Below the pieces are notes generated by a model. It was not told the DNA's origin. It saw only the letters and a list, made by a program, of their open reading frames with translations, and did no database searches. A stretch of DNA of 6,275 nucleotides, taken from the NCBI GenBank assembly GCA_002438575.1, contig DJPP01000162.1, positions 1-6,275 on the forward strand. Reading direction: 5' to 3'. The stretch is from Oscillospiraceae bacterium UBA6409 (lineage in GTDB: Bacteria; Bacillota; Clostridia; Oscillospirales; Oscillospiraceae). Both the position numbers and the translations under genes were made by a program. This document shows, in pieces, positions 5,190 through 6,275 of the stretch; position 1 is the first letter of the stretch; each line of letters begins with the position of its first letter.

Positions 5190-6131
5190 TTACTTTTCCA
5201 GTCTGGACAGCAGCCACGCCTCAATGTCCTTCGTAATATCCGCGGCGTATGCCTTTTCGTTGAGTATCTCATGCCGCAGGCCCGGATACAGCTTCAGCGT
5301 ACAGTCCCGCATACCGGCGGCCCGGAAGGCGTCATAGGTCTGGCGTACACCCTTGCCGCAGCTGCCCACCGGGTCCTTGTCTCCGGCCACGAACAGCACC
5401 GGTATATCCTTGTCCATCTGCCGCAGATGGCTCTGCCGCTGGTTGAAACGTATGCCGTGCAGCATCTGGCGGAACAGGCCCACCGTGGCGTCCGCGCCGC
5501 AGAGGGGGTCGGCGATGTAGTCGTCCACGTTGCTCTCGTCGGCGGAGAGCCAGTCCACCTTCGTGCGGTTGGGGGCGAACAGCTTGTTGTAGCTGCCGAA
5601 GGCCAGCTCCGTCACCAGTTCGCTGGTGGCATTCTCGCCGTTGACGGCGGCGATGGCATTGGCCAGCGCCAGCCCGCCGGTGATGGCTGCCCGGGGCTGC
5701 CAGCCGGTGCCCATGATGACCGCGGCCTTCACTGTGCCGGGATAGCGGATCAGGTACGTCCGGGTCAGGAAGGAGCCCATGCTGTGGCCCATGATGCACA
5801 GCGGCACGTCGGGATAGCGCTGCTTCAGCCGTTGATGCAGCACGTAGATGTCGTCCACCACCGTGTTCCAGGTGTTGCCGTCACCGAAATAGACGGGGGC
5901 GCCGCCCTCCGGCAGCGACTTGCCGTGGCCCAGGTGGTCGTGCCCGGCCACGACGATGCCCTGTTCGTTCAGCGCCCGGGCAAAGCCGTCGTACCGGGCG
6001 ATGTGCTCCGCCACGCCGTGGCAGACCTGCAATACTGCCCGGACGGGGACCGTCTCCGGCTCCCACAGCATACCGTGGAGCTGGGTCCTGCCGTCGGTGG
6101 AGAGGAAGGTGAACTCGGTCATTTTTGTCAT
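5190..6131 (-). CDS. Alpha/beta hydrolase, monoacylglycerol lipase / lysophospholipase type
   Basis: This 313-residue serine hydrolase probably cleaves a monoacylglycerol or lysophospholipid ester, releasing a fatty acid. The catalytic triad is visible: Ser117 in GHSMG (115-119), Asp253 in AGDKDPVG (Asp251 is nearby) and His287 in LRHE. The oxyanion region is HGVAEHIARY (38-47), and HDHLGHGKS (64-72) is typical of monoacylglycerol lipases and PldB-like enzymes. A cap region lies at about 145-235. There is no signal peptide, so it should be cytosolic. The first ATG (6131) is preferred over one three codons later because AAAGGGG lies 10 nt upstream of it (complement of 6142-6148), though this ribosome site is weak. 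It leads an operon with the UDG gene and is divergent from glycerol kinase. The exact substrate is not determined by sequence. Confidence 0.85.
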   Translation of the reverse strand: MTKMTEFTFLSTDGRTQLHGMLWEPETVPVRAVLQVCHGVAEHIARYDGFARALNEQGIVVAGHDHLGHGKSLPEGGAPVYFGDGNTWNTVVDDIYVLHQRLKQRYPDVPLCIMGHSMGSFLTRTYLIRYPGTVKAAVIMGTGWQPRAAITGGLALANAIAAVNGENATSELVTELAFGSYNKLFAPNRTKVDWLSADESNVDDYIADPLCGADATVGLFRQMLHGIRFNQRQSHLRQMDKDIPVLFVAGDKDPVGSCGKGVRQTYDAFRAAGMRDCTLKLYPGLRHEILNEKAYAADITKDIEAWLLSRLEK

Positions 6132-6149
6132 GGCAATTCCGCCCCTTTC

Positions 6150-6182
6150 GTGGTATAATCCATTTCAACAGTAGTGTACCAC
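6150..6182. promoter_or_regulatory. Inverted repeat in the hydrolase-glpK divergent region, candidate operator
   Basis: GTGGTA (6150-6155) and TACCAC (6177-6182) are exact inverted repeats with 21 bp between, and partial matching continues inward. The left half is part of the glpK extended -10. The right half read on the - strand gives TGGTACACT, a possible extended -10 for the hydrolase. Both predicted start points fall near the centre, about 6166. Confidence 0.42.
6151..6159 (+). promoter_or_regulatory. Extended -10 promoter of glpK
   Basis: TGGTATAAT is a perfect TGnTATAAT extended -10. The -35 at the usual spacing (6131-6136, TGGCAA) is weak, which extended -10 promoters tolerate. Transcription would begin near 6166 with an A-rich leader of about 47 nt. 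Confidence 0.68.
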
Positions 6183-6212
6183 AAAAATACGAAAAAGAAA
6201 AGAGGGTCCGTC

Positions 6213-6275
6213 ATGTCGCAGTACATATTGGCACTGGACCAGGGCACCACCAGCTCCCGCGCCATCGCCTTCGAC
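6213..6275 (+). CDS. glpK: Glycerol kinase, N-terminal 21 residues (3' end outside window)
   Basis: Only 21 codons are in the window, starting at the ATG at 6213 with AGAGGG (6201-6206) 6 nt upstream. The encoded MSQYILALDQGTTSSRAIAFD is the classic first strand and phosphate-binding turn of glycerol kinase in the FGGY family. The ALDQGTTSSRAI stretch is much closer to glycerol kinase than to xylulokinase or gluconokinase. The enzyme makes sn-glycerol 3-phosphate from glycerol and ATP in the cytosol. It is divergent from the lipase-like hydrolase, 81 bp away. Catalytic residues further along cannot be checked. Confidence 0.9.
   Translation, partial: MSQYILALDQGTTSSRAIAFD

Noticed and set aside
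4569..6158. 529-codon open frame on the + strand across the UDG and hydrolase genes
   Set aside because: It is antisense to two clearly conserved genes, spans their intergenic gap, and its product is compositionally biased with no motifs.

Overview
This 6.3-kb window looks like chromosomal DNA from a high-GC anaerobic member of the Bacillota (Clostridia). An Oscillospirales-type gut bacterium is my guess. The clues are the ClpC-type Clp ATPase, strong AGGAGG-type ribosome binding sites, sigma-A-like promoters with consensus hexamers, GC-rich codon use and short bidirectional terminators. The genus cannot be fixed from the sequence alone. I see no mobile element, CRISPR array, tRNA or rRNA, and no clear new multi-gene system; it reads as ordinary, well-organised core and accessory metabolism.

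Layout, left to right: the 3' end of clpC (+); methionine gamma-lyase (-); a 404-bp divergent control region; ridA (+); a LysR-type regulator (-); a divergent promoter pair; an uncharacterised lipoprotein (+); a family 4 uracil-DNA glycosylase (-) and an alpha/beta hydrolase of the monoacylglycerol lipase type (-), which form a two-gene operon with the hydrolase first; and the first 21 codons of glycerol kinase glpK (+). Genes face each other in alternating convergent and divergent arrangement. Each of the three convergent junctions carries a symmetrical A-tract/stem/T-tract hairpin that can terminate transcription from both sides.

Two divergent pairs make biochemical sense. Methionine gamma-lyase works through enamine/imine intermediates and yields 2-oxobutyrate, methanethiol and ammonia, while RidA hydrolyses exactly this class of reactive enamine/imine. 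The hydrolase has the signature of monoacylglycerol lipases, which release glycerol, and it is divergent from glycerol kinase, which phosphorylates glycerol. Both control regions contain inverted repeats placed over promoter elements. In the mgl-ridA region the hexamer GGYAAC appears four times, including in near-perfect palindromes at both promoter sides. These operator proposals are inference from pattern only. The lipoprotein has a perfect-hexamer promoter back to back with the lysR promoter, with further dyads around it, so it is a plausible target of that regulator.
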